9,038 nucleotides of DNA from an uncultured beta proteobacterium (GCA_903933395.1 CAIZKA010000457.1:1-9038), one strand, 5' to 3'. Counted from the stretch's first letter, positions 1-6,481 are shown. The notes: generated by a model not told the origin, from the sequence alone. Translations and numbers: made by a program.

Positions 1-16
1 CCACGGGTTCCTTCAC
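1..16 (-). CDS. Start of a downstream gene, possibly pqiB (MCE-domain protein), partial
   Basis: A GTG codon at 16-14 overlaps the TGA stop of the upstream pqiA-type gene in a four-base GTGA arrangement. A GGGGGAG ribosome-binding sequence lies five bases before it (minus strand, 28-22). Only five codons (V/M-K-E-P-V) are inside the window, so the product cannot be read. In known pqiABC and letAB operons the gene after the PqiA/LetA membrane protein encodes an MCE-domain lipid-transport protein (PqiB or LetB), and tight overlap is usual. The identity is inferred from this context alone. Confidence 0.3.
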
Positions 17-1314
17 CGCGTCTCCCCCGTGCCGGTTCCGGCCGCGCGATCCCAGACCAGGCGGGGGTCAAAACTGTGGGCGGCCATCAGGGTCAGCACC
101 ACGGCGGCACCGAAGAAGCTGGCGCCGACGCCGGGATACACAGTCGCCAGCCCGTCCATCCGCACCAGGCAGACCAGGATCCCCACCAGAAAAATGTCCA
201 CCATCGACCAGGCACCGACCACTTCCGTCACGCGGTAGAGCAGCGTGCGGTCGCGCAGCCGCCAGGTCGAGCCGCGCTGCACGGTGACCAGCAGGAAGGC
301 CAGCGCCGCGATCTTGCTGACAGGGACGATGAAACTGGCGAAGAACACCAGCAGCCCGAGGGGCCAGGCACCATCTTCGACCAGGTGCACGACGCCCGAC
401 AGGATCGTGTTCGGTTCGCCCATGCCGAAGCGGGTCACGGTCATCACCGGATACAGGTTCGCCGGGACCAGCAGCAGGGTCGCCGCGGCGAGATAGGCCC
501 AGGTGCGCGATATGCTGTTGGCGGCGCGCATGCCATGCACGCTGCTGCCGCAGCGCGGGCAGGCCCAGGGTGCCCCGGCGCCGGGACGGCGTACCAGGAG
601 TTCACAGGTATGGCAGGTCGCATAGCCCATGGCCGCGGCACTGTCCGCCTCCGGGTTTGCCGCGGCGCTGTCCGCGACCGGTCCCAGCCGCGGCCAGAGG
701 ACGGCCGGGTCGAAGCTCGCCGCCGCCGCGGCCGAGACGACCAGCAGGCCGATGAAGGCGTAGAAGGCGACGCCGGGAACAATCGTCGCCAGGTCCTGCA
801 GCTTCACCACCGAGACCAGCAGGCCGAGCATGAACACGCCGATCAGGCTCCACGGGCTGAGGGTCCGCACCAGGCGCCATACCGGCGTCATCCACGGCGG
901 GCGCACGCCGAAGCGCAGCGGCAGCAGGAGGTAGAGCATGCCGCAGATCGTCAGCAGGGGAAACACCACGCTGGTCAGCAGCACGAGCAGCCCGATTTCG
1001 CCCATGCCGGCGCGTTGCAGGGCGAAGCCGCCGGATATGAGCAGGCTTTGCTCGATGCGGTCGCCATACTGCAGGGCGACGAAGGGGAAGGTGTTTGCCA
1101 GCAGGAAGAGGATGAGCGCGGCGACGTAGAGCGCGGCGGAGTGGTCGAGGCTGCGCGGCATGTTGCGGTAAAGCAGCGTGCCGCAGCGGCGGCACAGGGC
1201 GCGGCCCCGCGGCGGAACGGTGACGATGCGGTGCACGCCGTCGCAGGCATGGCAGGCGATCAGCCCGTCGGCCGCATATCCCGGCATTGCGTCTTGCCAA
1301 TTTTTCCTGGTCAC
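13..1314 (-). CDS. pqiA: PqiA/LetA family integral membrane protein (paraquat-inducible protein A)
   Basis: This encodes a 433-residue inner-membrane protein made of two PqiA domains. Each has a zinc-ribbon-like Cys pair set (C21-x2-C24 with C41-x2-C44; C234-x2-C237 with C252-x2-C255) followed by several hydrophobic segments (about 60-80, 107-133, 153-175 and 182-200 in the first; 272-292, 315-345, 370-386 and 396-411 in the second). Length is close to the E. coli family members (about 420-430 residues). Each repeat ends with a similar S-F-D-P motif (200-203 and 414-417), which supports an internal duplication. In E. coli, PqiA and LetA work with MCE-domain partners (PqiB, LetB) in lipid transport across the envelope; the four-base overlap with the next gene fits such an operon. 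The start used is GTG at 1314, with AAGGA about 11 bases upstream; an in-frame ATG at 1287 (Met10) is an alternative. PqiA and LetA cannot be told apart without the neighbour. Confidence 0.85.
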   Translation of the reverse strand: MTRKNWQDAMPGYAADGLIACHACDGVHRIVTVPPRGRALCRRCGTLLYRNMPRSLDHSAALYVAALILFLLANTFPFVALQYGDRIEQSLLISGGFALQRAGMGEIGLLVLLTSVVFPLLTICGMLYLLLPLRFGVRPPWMTPVWRLVRTLSPWSLIGVFMLGLLVSVVKLQDLATIVPGVAFYAFIGLLVVSAAAAASFDPAVLWPRLGPVADSAAANPEADSAAAMGYATCHTCELLVRRPGAGAPWACPRCGSSVHGMRAANSISRTWAYLAAATLLLVPANLYPVMTVTRFGMGEPNTILSGVVHLVEDGAWPLGLLVFFASFIVPVSKIAALAFLLVTVQRGSTWRLRDRTLLYRVTEVVGAWSMVDIFLVGILVCLVRMDGLATVYPGVGASFFGAAVVLTLMAAHSFDPRLVWDRAAGTGTGETR

Positions 1315-1506
1315 CGGAGTATCAGTCCTTCATGTCGGGCGCCACACGTGTCCTTGCCGGCTGCCGGCGGGTACACGATGATAAAGGCCATCTCTGCATC
1401 AAGGGCAGAAGTCTATCCTGAATCTCGGGCGCATACAGCTTCACGCCGGAGTGCTTCCGGACCGGGGTCGGCTGCAGGGTGGTTTTTTTAACAAACCTAT
1501 AGTAGC
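1315..1506. other. Divergent intergenic region between pqiA-type gene and lexA
   Basis: Together with the lexA leader this makes about 270 bases between divergent genes and should hold both promoters. On the lexA side a TATAGT sequence at 1498-1503 is a plausible -10 element immediately before the SOS box, but I see no convincing -35. On the pqiA side I see no strong sigma-70 pair. A short palindrome, ACACGTGT, lies at 1344-1351. No gene is supported here; the long plus-strand open frame that crosses it is an antisense shadow of the pqiA-type gene. Confidence 0.4.
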
Positions 1507-1526
1507 ATCTGTACATCCATCCAGTA
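1507..1526 (+). promoter_or_regulatory. SOS box (LexA operator) upstream of lexA
   Basis: The core CTGT (1509-1512), eight bases, then CCAG (1521-1524) followed by TA matches the gamma/betaproteobacterial LexA consensus CTGT-N8-ACAG at seven of eight core positions. It lies directly after a TATAGT -10-like hexamer (1498-1503) and 60 bases before the lexA start, the position expected for autorepression. The right half overlaps the left arm of a separate inverted repeat (1514-1522 with 1544-1552). Confidence 0.75.
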
Positions 1527-1552
1527 TCGCTTTGAAGCCGGACGGATGGATG
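1514..1552 (+). repeat. 9-bp inverted repeat in the lexA leader
   Basis: CATCCATCC at 1514-1522 is the exact reverse complement of GGATGGATG at 1544-1552, with a 21-base loop. It overlaps the right half of the SOS box and ends 34 bases before the chosen lexA start. As RNA it would form a modest 5' leader hairpin; as DNA it could be an operator. No function is shown. Confidence 0.5.
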
Positions 1553-1586
1553 CCCGACAACAAAAGACCGCCACAGGAGCATGCCC

Positions 1587-2192
1587 ATGGCCAACGATCT
1601 GACGCCCCGCCAGCAGGAGATTCTCGACTTCATCCGCAACAGCATGGAAGTCTTCAGCGTGCCGCCGACGCGCGCCGAAATCGCCGGCGCCTTCGGCTTC
1701 GCCTCGCCCAATGCCGCCGAGGACCACCTCCGGGCGCTGGCGAAAAAGGGCGCGATCACGCTCGAACCCGGTTCCGCGCGCGGCATCCGCCTGGTGGAGC
1801 AACTCGGCCTGCCGCTGATCGGCACGGTTGCCGCCGGCAGCCCGCTGCTGGCGATCGAGAACCGCCTCGGCAACATCCGCATCGATCCCGCACTGTTTAC
1901 GCCGCAGGCCGACTTCCTGCTGCGCGTGCGCGGCCTGTCGATGATTGAAGCGGGGATACTGGACGGCGACCTGCTTGCCGTGCATCGCACCACCGAGGCC
2001 AGCAATGGCCAGATCGTCATCGCGCGGCTGGGCGACGAAGTCACCGTCAAGCGCTTCAAGCGGCGCGGCACCATGGTCGAGCTGATCGCCGCGAACCGCG
2101 ATTTCGCGCCCATCCTGGTCAATACGCGCAAGGAAGCGCTGACCATCGAGGGTATCGCGGTCGGTCTGATCCGCGACGGGCGGACACTGTAA
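1587..2192 (+). CDS. lexA: LexA, SOS-response transcriptional repressor and self-cleaving serine protease
   Basis: LexA dimers bind SOS boxes; on DNA damage the RecA filament stimulates self-cleavage and releases repression. The 201-residue product matches E. coli LexA (202 residues) along its length. The N-terminal winged helix has L-T-P-R-Q-Q-E and P-P-T-R-A-E-I-A with the recognition part F-A-S-P-N-A-A-E-D-H-L. The cleavage site is Ala83-Gly84 in V-A-A-G-S-P. The catalytic dyad is Ser118 in R-G-L-S-M and Lys155 in E-V-T-V-K-R. The C-terminus I-E-G-I-A-V-G-L-I-R is typical. The start at 1587 is chosen because AGGAG (1575-1579) then has a seven-base spacer; the in-frame ATG at 1581 would leave only one base. 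An SOS box upstream indicates autoregulation. imuA and imuB follow on the same strand, the layout of lexA-imuA-imuB mutagenesis cassettes. Confidence 0.97.
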   Translation: MANDLTPRQQEILDFIRNSMEVFSVPPTRAEIAGAFGFASPNAAEDHLRALAKKGAITLEPGSARGIRLVEQLGLPLIGTVAAGSPLLAIENRLGNIRIDPALFTPQADFLLRVRGLSMIEAGILDGDLLAVHRTTEASNGQIVIARLGDEVTVKRFKRRGTMVELIAANRDFAPILVNTRKEALTIEGIAVGLIRDGRTL

Positions 2193-2213
2193 ATGAAGGC
2201 GTAAACCAATTCA

Positions 2214-2336
2214 GCCACAGAGGACACAGAGGGCACAGAGAAAGGCGATCAGACGCGACGGAAGTTTTCTGCAACATAGTCCGGATTTCTCGTTTCGTAC
2301 CGGGTTTCTCTCTGTGATCTCTGTGCCCTCTGTGGC
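2214..2336. repeat. Palindromic array of 9-bp CACAGAG repeats between lexA and imuA
   Basis: The left arm (2214-2243) contains three tandem units of CACAGAG plus two variable bases. The right arm (2305-2336) carries three such units in the opposite orientation. From the outer ends, 24 of 27 positions pair (2214-2240 with 2336-2310), so a long hairpin with a loop of about 70 bases is possible. Repeats of this CACAGAG type are dispersed in many environmental bacterial genomes, as I recall. The right arm ends 16 bases before the imuA start. The hairpin may reduce read-through from lexA into imuAB, but it has no U-run typical of an intrinsic terminator. The spacer 2244-2304 shows no gene. Confidence 0.8.
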
Positions 2337-2352
2337 CAACAGGTTTTTCAAC

Positions 2353-3090
2353 ATGAATCCTTCGCTGGCCCAAGTCCTGGAGCGCCCCGACATCCGCCGC
2401 GGCGACGCTTTCGCCGTGGCGCCGGCGCCGACTCTTGCCTCCGGCTTTCCCGCCCTCGATGCCGAACTGCCCGGCGGCGGGTGGCCGCGCGGGGCCTTGA
2501 CCGAACTGCTGGCGGAACACGAGGGCATCGGTGAGCTCGGCCTGCTTCTGCCGGCGCTGGCGGCGCTCACTGGTGCCGGGCAGAGCGTGGTCCTGATCGC
2601 GCCGCCGCACTGCGCGCATGCACCGGCCTGGGCCGCCGCCGGGATCCGGCTTGACTGCCTGCATCGGGTGTTTCCGCGCCGTCCGCGCGATGCCCTCTGG
2701 GCCGGCGTCGAGGCGCTGCGCTGCGGCGGCGTGGCGGCGACGCTGCTGTGGCTCGACGGGATGTTTCGCGGCAATCTCCCGGCCAACAGCCTGCGCCGCC
2801 TGCAGGTGGCGGCGGGCGAGGGCGGCGGCGGGGCCTTCTGCTTCCGTCCGGCGCCACTCGCGGCTGTGGCGTCGCCGGCGCCGTTGCGCCTGCAGTTGCA
2901 GGCGGCGCCGGGTAGCAGCGGGCAGTTGCGCGTGCAACTGCTGAAGCGGCGCGGGCCGCCGGCACGGCAGACGATCCTGCTTGACGTCCGCTACCCCGCC
3001 GGTTTCCCCCGGAGCATTTCCCATGTTGTGGCTGGCGCTGCATTGCCCGTCGCGGCCGACAGCCGACGGCGCAGCCGCGTCGCTGCCTGA
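2353..3090 (+). CDS. imuA: ImuA, RecA/SulA-like accessory protein of the translesion mutasome
   Basis: ImuA proteins are RecA-fold accessory factors that act with ImuB and the error-prone polymerase DnaE2 in SOS mutagenesis. This 245-residue product has the family opening S-G-F-P-A-L-D-A-E-L-P-G-G-G-W-P-R-G-A-L-T-E-L (30-52), which parallels the RecA segment before the Walker A loop. The loop itself is degenerate (H56-E-G-I-G-E61, no GKT), as expected for an ImuA-type protein. A Walker-B-like strand is seen at A-T-L-L-W-L-D (129-135). The ATG at 2353 is preferred over the GTG at 2314, which lies inside the repeat palindrome; the ribosome-binding site is weak (CAGG about nine bases upstream). 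The 3' end overlaps imuB by 68 bases, so the two are probably cotranslated. No separate SOS box is visible in the 160-base gap after lexA, so control may come from the lexA promoter. Confidence 0.88.
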   Translation: MNPSLAQVLERPDIRRGDAFAVAPAPTLASGFPALDAELPGGGWPRGALTELLAEHEGIGELGLLLPALAALTGAGQSVVLIAPPHCAHAPAWAAAGIRLDCLHRVFPRRPRDALWAGVEALRCGGVAATLLWLDGMFRGNLPANSLRRLQVAAGEGGGGAFCFRPAPLAAVASPAPLRLQLQAAPGSSGQLRVQLLKRRGPPARQTILLDVRYPAGFPRSISHVVAGAALPVAADSRRRSRVAA

Positions 3091-4345
3091 CGACGGCCCC
3101 CGGAGGGGAGTCCCCGCCGCGCAGAGCGAGACGCGGCGCGACGACTTTCTGCCGGTCCTTGCCTGCTGGGCCGGTCGCTATACCTCGCACGTCAATCTTG
3201 CGCCGGCGGCACTGCGCCTCGAAATCAGCAGCAGCCTGCGCCTCTTCGGCGGTCTGGCGGCGCTGTTGAGCCTGGTACGCGCCGACCTTGTCGCGATGGA
3301 CATTCCCGCGCAGCTGGCGGTGGCGGCCACGCCGCTGGCGGCGCTGTGGCTGGCGCGGTCAGGTTTGGACGACGTTTGCGTCGACCTGCCGGCGACGCGC
3401 ACGGCGCTCGCCGCGGTACCAATGGCCGCGCTGGAACTGCCGCCGCCGCTGGCGCGGCGCGTCGAAGCCTGCGGCCTGCGCCGCGTCGGCGATGTGCTGG
3501 CCCTGCCGCGCGCCGCGCTCGGCGTCCGCCTGGGCAAGCCATTCGTCATCGACCTGGCACGCGCCCTGGGCGAGGTCGCCGACCCGCAAGCCGGCTTCGT
3601 CTTTCCCGAACATTTCGAACAGGGGCTGGAACTGCCGGCGCCGGTGGAGGCGGCGCCGGTGCTGCTGTTCGCCGCGCACCGCCTGGTCGCGGCGCTGGCC
3701 GGCTGGCTGGCGGTGAAGAACGGCGCGGTGCGCGAAATCGAATGCCTGATCGAGCACGGCCATGGCGTGAGCACCGCGCTGCCGCTGGCCTTCAGCGCGC
3801 CGGTGCATGCCGTCGCCCGCATCGAGCGCGTCCTGAAGGAGCGGCTCGACGCACTGAACCTGCCGGCCCCCGCACTGGCGCTGCAGCTGAATGCGCGCGA
3901 TGTCGCGCCGCGCGAGCAGTGCAGCCACGTCCTCTTCGACGGCGCCGGCCGGCGCCATGAGGCGCTGGCCGATCTCATGGACCGTCTCGTCGCGCGCCTC
4001 GGGCCGCAGGCGGTGCAGGGTCTGGCCTGCCATGCCGACCATCGCCCGGAGCTGGCGAGCCGGCCCGTTTCCGGGAAGCCGGCACCCTTGCCGGTGGCAC
4101 TGCCGCCGCGCCCGTTGTGGTTGGTCGAGCCACCCGAAGCCCTGCGCGAACTCCATGGCGGCCCGCAGCGCGGCGGCGCGCTGACGTTGGCGGCCGGTCC
4201 GGAGCGCATCGAATCCGGTTGGTGGGACGGCTTTGATGCGCGCCGCGACTACTTCATCGCGCAAGACAGCGCCGGCCGCCGGCTGTGGATTTTCCGCGAT
4301 CCGCGCCCGCCCGGCGGGTGGTTCCTGCACGGCTGGTTTGCCTAG
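3023..4345 (+). CDS. imuB: ImuB, catalytically inactive Y-family polymerase-like mutasome protein
   Basis: ImuB is a Y-family polymerase homologue without catalytic acidic residues that links DnaE2 to the beta clamp. The 440-residue product starts M-L-W-L-A-L-H, as ImuB proteins do. It has A-W-A-G-R-Y-T (49-55, first Ala aside) and E-I-S-S-S-L-R-L-F-G-G (67-77) where active polymerases carry the S-I-D-E motif, so the catalytic pair is absent. The C-terminus is characteristic: P-L-W-L-V-E-P-P, G-P-E-R-I-E-S-G-W-W-D-G, R-D-Y-F-I-A, R-L-W-I-F-R-D and a final W-F-L-H-G-W-F-A. The ATG at 3023 has GGAG (3011-3014) eight bases upstream and overlaps imuA. Oddities: the stretch before the SLRLFGG motif is about 35 residues shorter than I expect for the family. 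The TAG stop (4343-4345) lies inside the border of an inverted-repeat element, and dnaE2 is not downstream. Confidence 0.92.
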   Translation: MLWLALHCPSRPTADGAAASLPDDGPRRGVPAAQSETRRDDFLPVLACWAGRYTSHVNLAPAALRLEISSSLRLFGGLAALLSLVRADLVAMDIPAQLAVAATPLAALWLARSGLDDVCVDLPATRTALAAVPMAALELPPPLARRVEACGLRRVGDVLALPRAALGVRLGKPFVIDLARALGEVADPQAGFVFPEHFEQGLELPAPVEAAPVLLFAAHRLVAALAGWLAVKNGAVREIECLIEHGHGVSTALPLAFSAPVHAVARIERVLKERLDALNLPAPALALQLNARDVAPREQCSHVLFDGAGRRHEALADLMDRLVARLGPQAVQGLACHADHRPELASRPVSGKPAPLPVALPPRPLWLVEPPEALRELHGGPQRGGALTLAAGPERIESGWWDGFDARRDYFIAQDSAGRRLWIFRDPRPPGGWFLHGWFA

Positions 4346-4615
4346 GGTCTGTTCTCATTCAGGCGACGGTCGCGAAGGGGGCGAATCGGGCGCAGTGCAA
4401 GGCGCGACCGACGCGGTTGGGCCGATCCCCAACGAGGAGGAAGCAACGCCGCAATGCGCCCGATTCGTCCCCTTCCCTTCGGGTTGCGCCTCAATCCGGT
4501 GTCTGCGGCGTTGTCGGGCTTGGCAATGGAACAACCATTGCCAGCACCCTCCGCCTTGCATCTATCCGGATTGGGACGCAACGCGATCCGCCGACTGAAT
4601 GAGAACAGACCCTAG
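4342..4615. mobile_element. 274-bp MITE-like element with 21-bp terminal inverted repeats and CTAG ends
   Basis: Positions 4342-4362 and 4595-4615 are perfect 21-base inverted repeats with core GGGTCTGTTCTCATTCAG; similarity continues imperfectly for about ten more bases. Both ends are CTAG, which could be a four-base target duplication (or TA a two-base one), as known for groups of the IS5 family. The inside codes for nothing convincing and is highly structured. It contains 17 of 18 matches between 4377-4394 and 4455-4472 (inverted), CAACGCCGCA at 4444-4453 with its complement at 4504-4513, and a perfect nine-base stem with a five-base loop at 4521-4543. The left CTAG supplies the imuB stop. 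A non-autonomous transposon (MITE) is the best guess; the parent transposase is not in the window. Confidence 0.75.
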
Positions 4616-4759
4616 AGCTTGTGAATAAATCTACTGCGCGTGCCGGATCGGGGCTTGGGAGGTGCTCGCTATCCTCACATATAACGACATATGTTCCGGT
4701 AGCTGCGCTCCGGCCGCACCCCGCTGCGGCCCGCTCGCTACGATTTCTTCACAAGCTCT
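4614..4759. mobile_element. Second inverted-repeat element, 146 bp, abutting the first
   Basis: AGAGCTTGTGAATAAATC at 4614-4631 pairs with the inverted copy at 4742-4759, with one mismatch in 18 positions. The interior has a six-base-stem hairpin at 4677-4694 (ACATAT/ATATGT) and no gene. Its left end shares the AG of the CTAG border of the preceding element, so one of the two probably inserted at the edge of the other. No clear target duplication is visible at the outer ends. It may be a MITE or a dispersed palindromic repeat; copies elsewhere in the genome would be needed to say. Confidence 0.6.
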
Positions 4760-4779
4760 GACCGCGCCAGCCAGCCTGT

Positions 4780-4809
4780 TTGACGCGACACCTCCATAGT
4801 GTGGATACT
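4780..4809 (+). promoter_or_regulatory. Possible sigma-70 promoter of the WS/DGAT gene
   Basis: TTGACG at 4780-4785 matches the -35 consensus at five of six positions. GATACT at 4804-4809, after an 18-base spacer, matches the -10 at four of six. It lies 78 bases before the gene start and just outside the second inverted-repeat element. This is a motif match only. Confidence 0.3.
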
Positions 4810-4887
4810 TGCGGCTGTGTCACACTTGGACCGCGGCGGCCGGGGCAGGCTTGCCGACCGCGCACAACCCCGCACGAAGGAAGAACG

Positions 4888-6276
4888 ATGAACAAGCTGT
4901 CCTTGCTCGACCTGGGTTTCTTCATTGCCGAATCGCAGGCGAGTCCCAAGCACGTCGGCGCTTTGCTGATCTGCAAGCGGCCGCCCAAGGCTGCGGCCGG
5001 CTTCGTCAGGAAGCTGTACAAGGAACTGCTGACCTTCACCGACGTCGAGGCGCCGTTCAACCGCGTGATCAATTTTTCGCTGGGCGCGATGCCGGCCTGG
5101 CAGACCTGCGACACGATAGACCTGCAGCAGCACATTTTCTATCACAAGCTGGCCGCCGGGAAGAACGGCCGCGCCGAGCTGTACCGGCTGGTAGCCGATT
5201 TGCATACACCGATGCTCGATCGTTCGCGGCCCTTGTGGGAATTCCATGTCATCGACGGCATCAGCGAGGGGCGTTTTGCCGTTTACCAGAAAATGCACCA
5301 CGCCTGCGCCGACGGAGTGACCATGGTGCGTTGGACCGCGGAAGGCCTCGCCGAATCCCCCGCTGATACCGGACTGCGCCCGGCGTGGACGCTCAAGCAC
5401 ATCCGCGGCGCCGGCCATCGTGCGCGCATGAAGCAGGAAATGCTGCAGGCGGCCTGGAAAGCGGCGGCGACGACCGGCAGGCACTTCCTGGGCATCGGGC
5501 GCCTCGCCGCCATGCTGCTGCTGGAAAGCGTGAAGCTGACCAAGAACGCCATCGCCTTGCCCTTCGTTCACAGCGCGCATACGCCGCTGACCGGACAGGT
5601 CACCGCCGGCCGCCAGTTCGCGTCGGCAGCGGTTTCGATGGAGCGCGTCGACCGGGTCCGCGCCAGCACCCGCTCGACGCTCAACCATGTCGCCCTGACC
5701 TGCCTCGACGGCGCATTGCATCGCTACCTGCAGGACCAGGGCGTGCGGCTGCGGCGGCCCATCACGATACAGATGCCGGTCAATCTGCGGCAGGAAGGCG
5801 ACAAGGGCGCGGGCAACAAGATCGGCATCATCCAGGTCGACCTGTCGCCGCCGACCGACGATCCCTACATCCGCCTGCGCAACATCGGCTTTTCGCTGCG
5901 CAACGTCAGGACCATGATCGACAGCGTGGCGCCCGAAGCCATCGAGTCCTACACCATCATCACCGGCCTGATCGGGCAGATCGCCGAGATGCTGAAGCTG
6001 AGCAATCGCACGCCGCCGATGGGCAATACCCTGGTCTCCAACGTGCCCGGTCCGAAGGACTACCTCTACCTCAAGGGCGCGCGCGTGGAGGAGATGCATC
6101 CGATCAGCACCCTGCCGCCCAGCAACCTGCTCAACATCACGCTGTTCAGCTATGCCGGGCAGCTTTTCTTCGGCCTGATCGCGACCGACGAGTTGCCTAA
6201 CCTGGACAAGCTGAGCGAATACGTCGGCGAGGCATTCACCGAACTGGAGCAGTCGGTGCGCGAGGCACACAGCTAG
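4888..6276 (+). CDS. Wax ester synthase/diacylglycerol acyltransferase (WS/DGAT) family O-acyltransferase
   Basis: Enzymes of this family move an acyl group from acyl-CoA to a fatty alcohol or diacylglycerol, producing wax esters or triacylglycerol storage lipid. The 462-residue product has the usual family length. It shows the N-terminal L-S-L-L-D block and K-H-V-G (21-24), R-P-L-W-E-F-H-V-I-D-G (114-124), the catalytic H-H-x3-D-G motif as H137-H138-A-C-A-D142-G143, P-V-N-L-R (297-301), G-N-K-I-G (309-313) and S-N-V-P-G-P (384-389). The segment equivalent to the N-D-V motif reads L-N266-H267-V, with histidine replacing the usual aspartate. ATG 4888 is preceded by AAGGA with a six-base spacer; earlier in-frame starts lack such a site. 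It stands alone between repeat elements, apparently with its own promoter. The substrate cannot be told from sequence. Confidence 0.9.
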   Translation: MNKLSLLDLGFFIAESQASPKHVGALLICKRPPKAAAGFVRKLYKELLTFTDVEAPFNRVINFSLGAMPAWQTCDTIDLQQHIFYHKLAAGKNGRAELYRLVADLHTPMLDRSRPLWEFHVIDGISEGRFAVYQKMHHACADGVTMVRWTAEGLAESPADTGLRPAWTLKHIRGAGHRARMKQEMLQAAWKAAATTGRHFLGIGRLAAMLLLESVKLTKNAIALPFVHSAHTPLTGQVTAGRQFASAAVSMERVDRVRASTRSTLNHVALTCLDGALHRYLQDQGVRLRRPITIQMPVNLRQEGDKGAGNKIGIIQVDLSPPTDDPYIRLRNIGFSLRNVRTMIDSVAPEAIESYTIITGLIGQIAEMLKLSNRTPPMGNTLVSNVPGPKDYLYLKGARVEEMHPISTLPPSNLLNITLFSYAGQLFFGLIATDELPNLDKLSEYVGEAFTELEQSVREAHS

Positions 6277-6315
6277 TACAGGGTCACGTTGAAACTGATG
6301 GACATCATTCCGATC

Positions 6316-6434
6316 GTCATCCCGGGCTTGACCCGGGATCCAGAAACGGCCGCCGACTGGATTCCGGCTTTCGCCGGAATAGCCTGCCCCGGACTTGATC
6401 CGGGGACGGGTCGATCCATCGGATTCCGCATGAC
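6316..6434. repeat. Three-hairpin palindromic repeat downstream of the WS/DGAT gene
   Basis: Three stem-loops follow each other: CCCGGG/CCCGGG at 6321-6337, ATTCCGGC/GCCGGAAT with a four-base loop at 6361-6380, and CCCCGGA/TCCGGGG with a five-base loop at 6387-6405. The block is bounded by GTCAT (6316-6320) and ATGAC (6430-6434). Repeats pairing a CCCGGGCTTGACCCGGG-like hairpin with a TTCCGGCTTTCGCCGGAA-like hairpin are, as I recall, dispersed widely in proteobacterial genomes. The hairpins could also stop or stabilise transcripts of the upstream gene, but no U-run follows. The rest of 6277-6481 shows no gene. Confidence 0.7.
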
Positions 6435-6481
6435 TGGCTACCAGGGCTTGCAAGTTTTCCGCTCATGGTCGGGACCTTGAG

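Noticed and set aside
76..1491. A 471-codon plus-strand open frame
   Set aside because: It is antisense to the well-supported PqiA-type gene, its product is a low-complexity mix rich in Gln, Arg, Ala and Gly, and it arises from GC-rich codon bias.
1322..2236. A 304-codon minus-strand open frame opposite lexA
   Set aside because: LexA on the plus strand is unmistakable, and the antisense product shows no family motifs.
2214..2336. CRISPR array
   Set aside because: The units are only nine bases with no spacers, and they are arranged as two inverted arms.
2311..2345. Possible second SOS box before imuA from the CTGT and ACAG words
   Set aside because: The spacings between CTGT and ACAG are not eight bases; the words come from the CACAGAG repeat.
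4233..4602. Open frames inside the 274-bp element
   Set aside because: Short, overlapping in several frames, with no domain motifs or ribosome-binding sites; the DNA is dominated by inverted repeats.
4738..6453. A 571-codon minus-strand open frame
   Set aside because: It mirrors the WS/DGAT gene, which has intact catalytic motifs, and the antisense product is compositionally biased.
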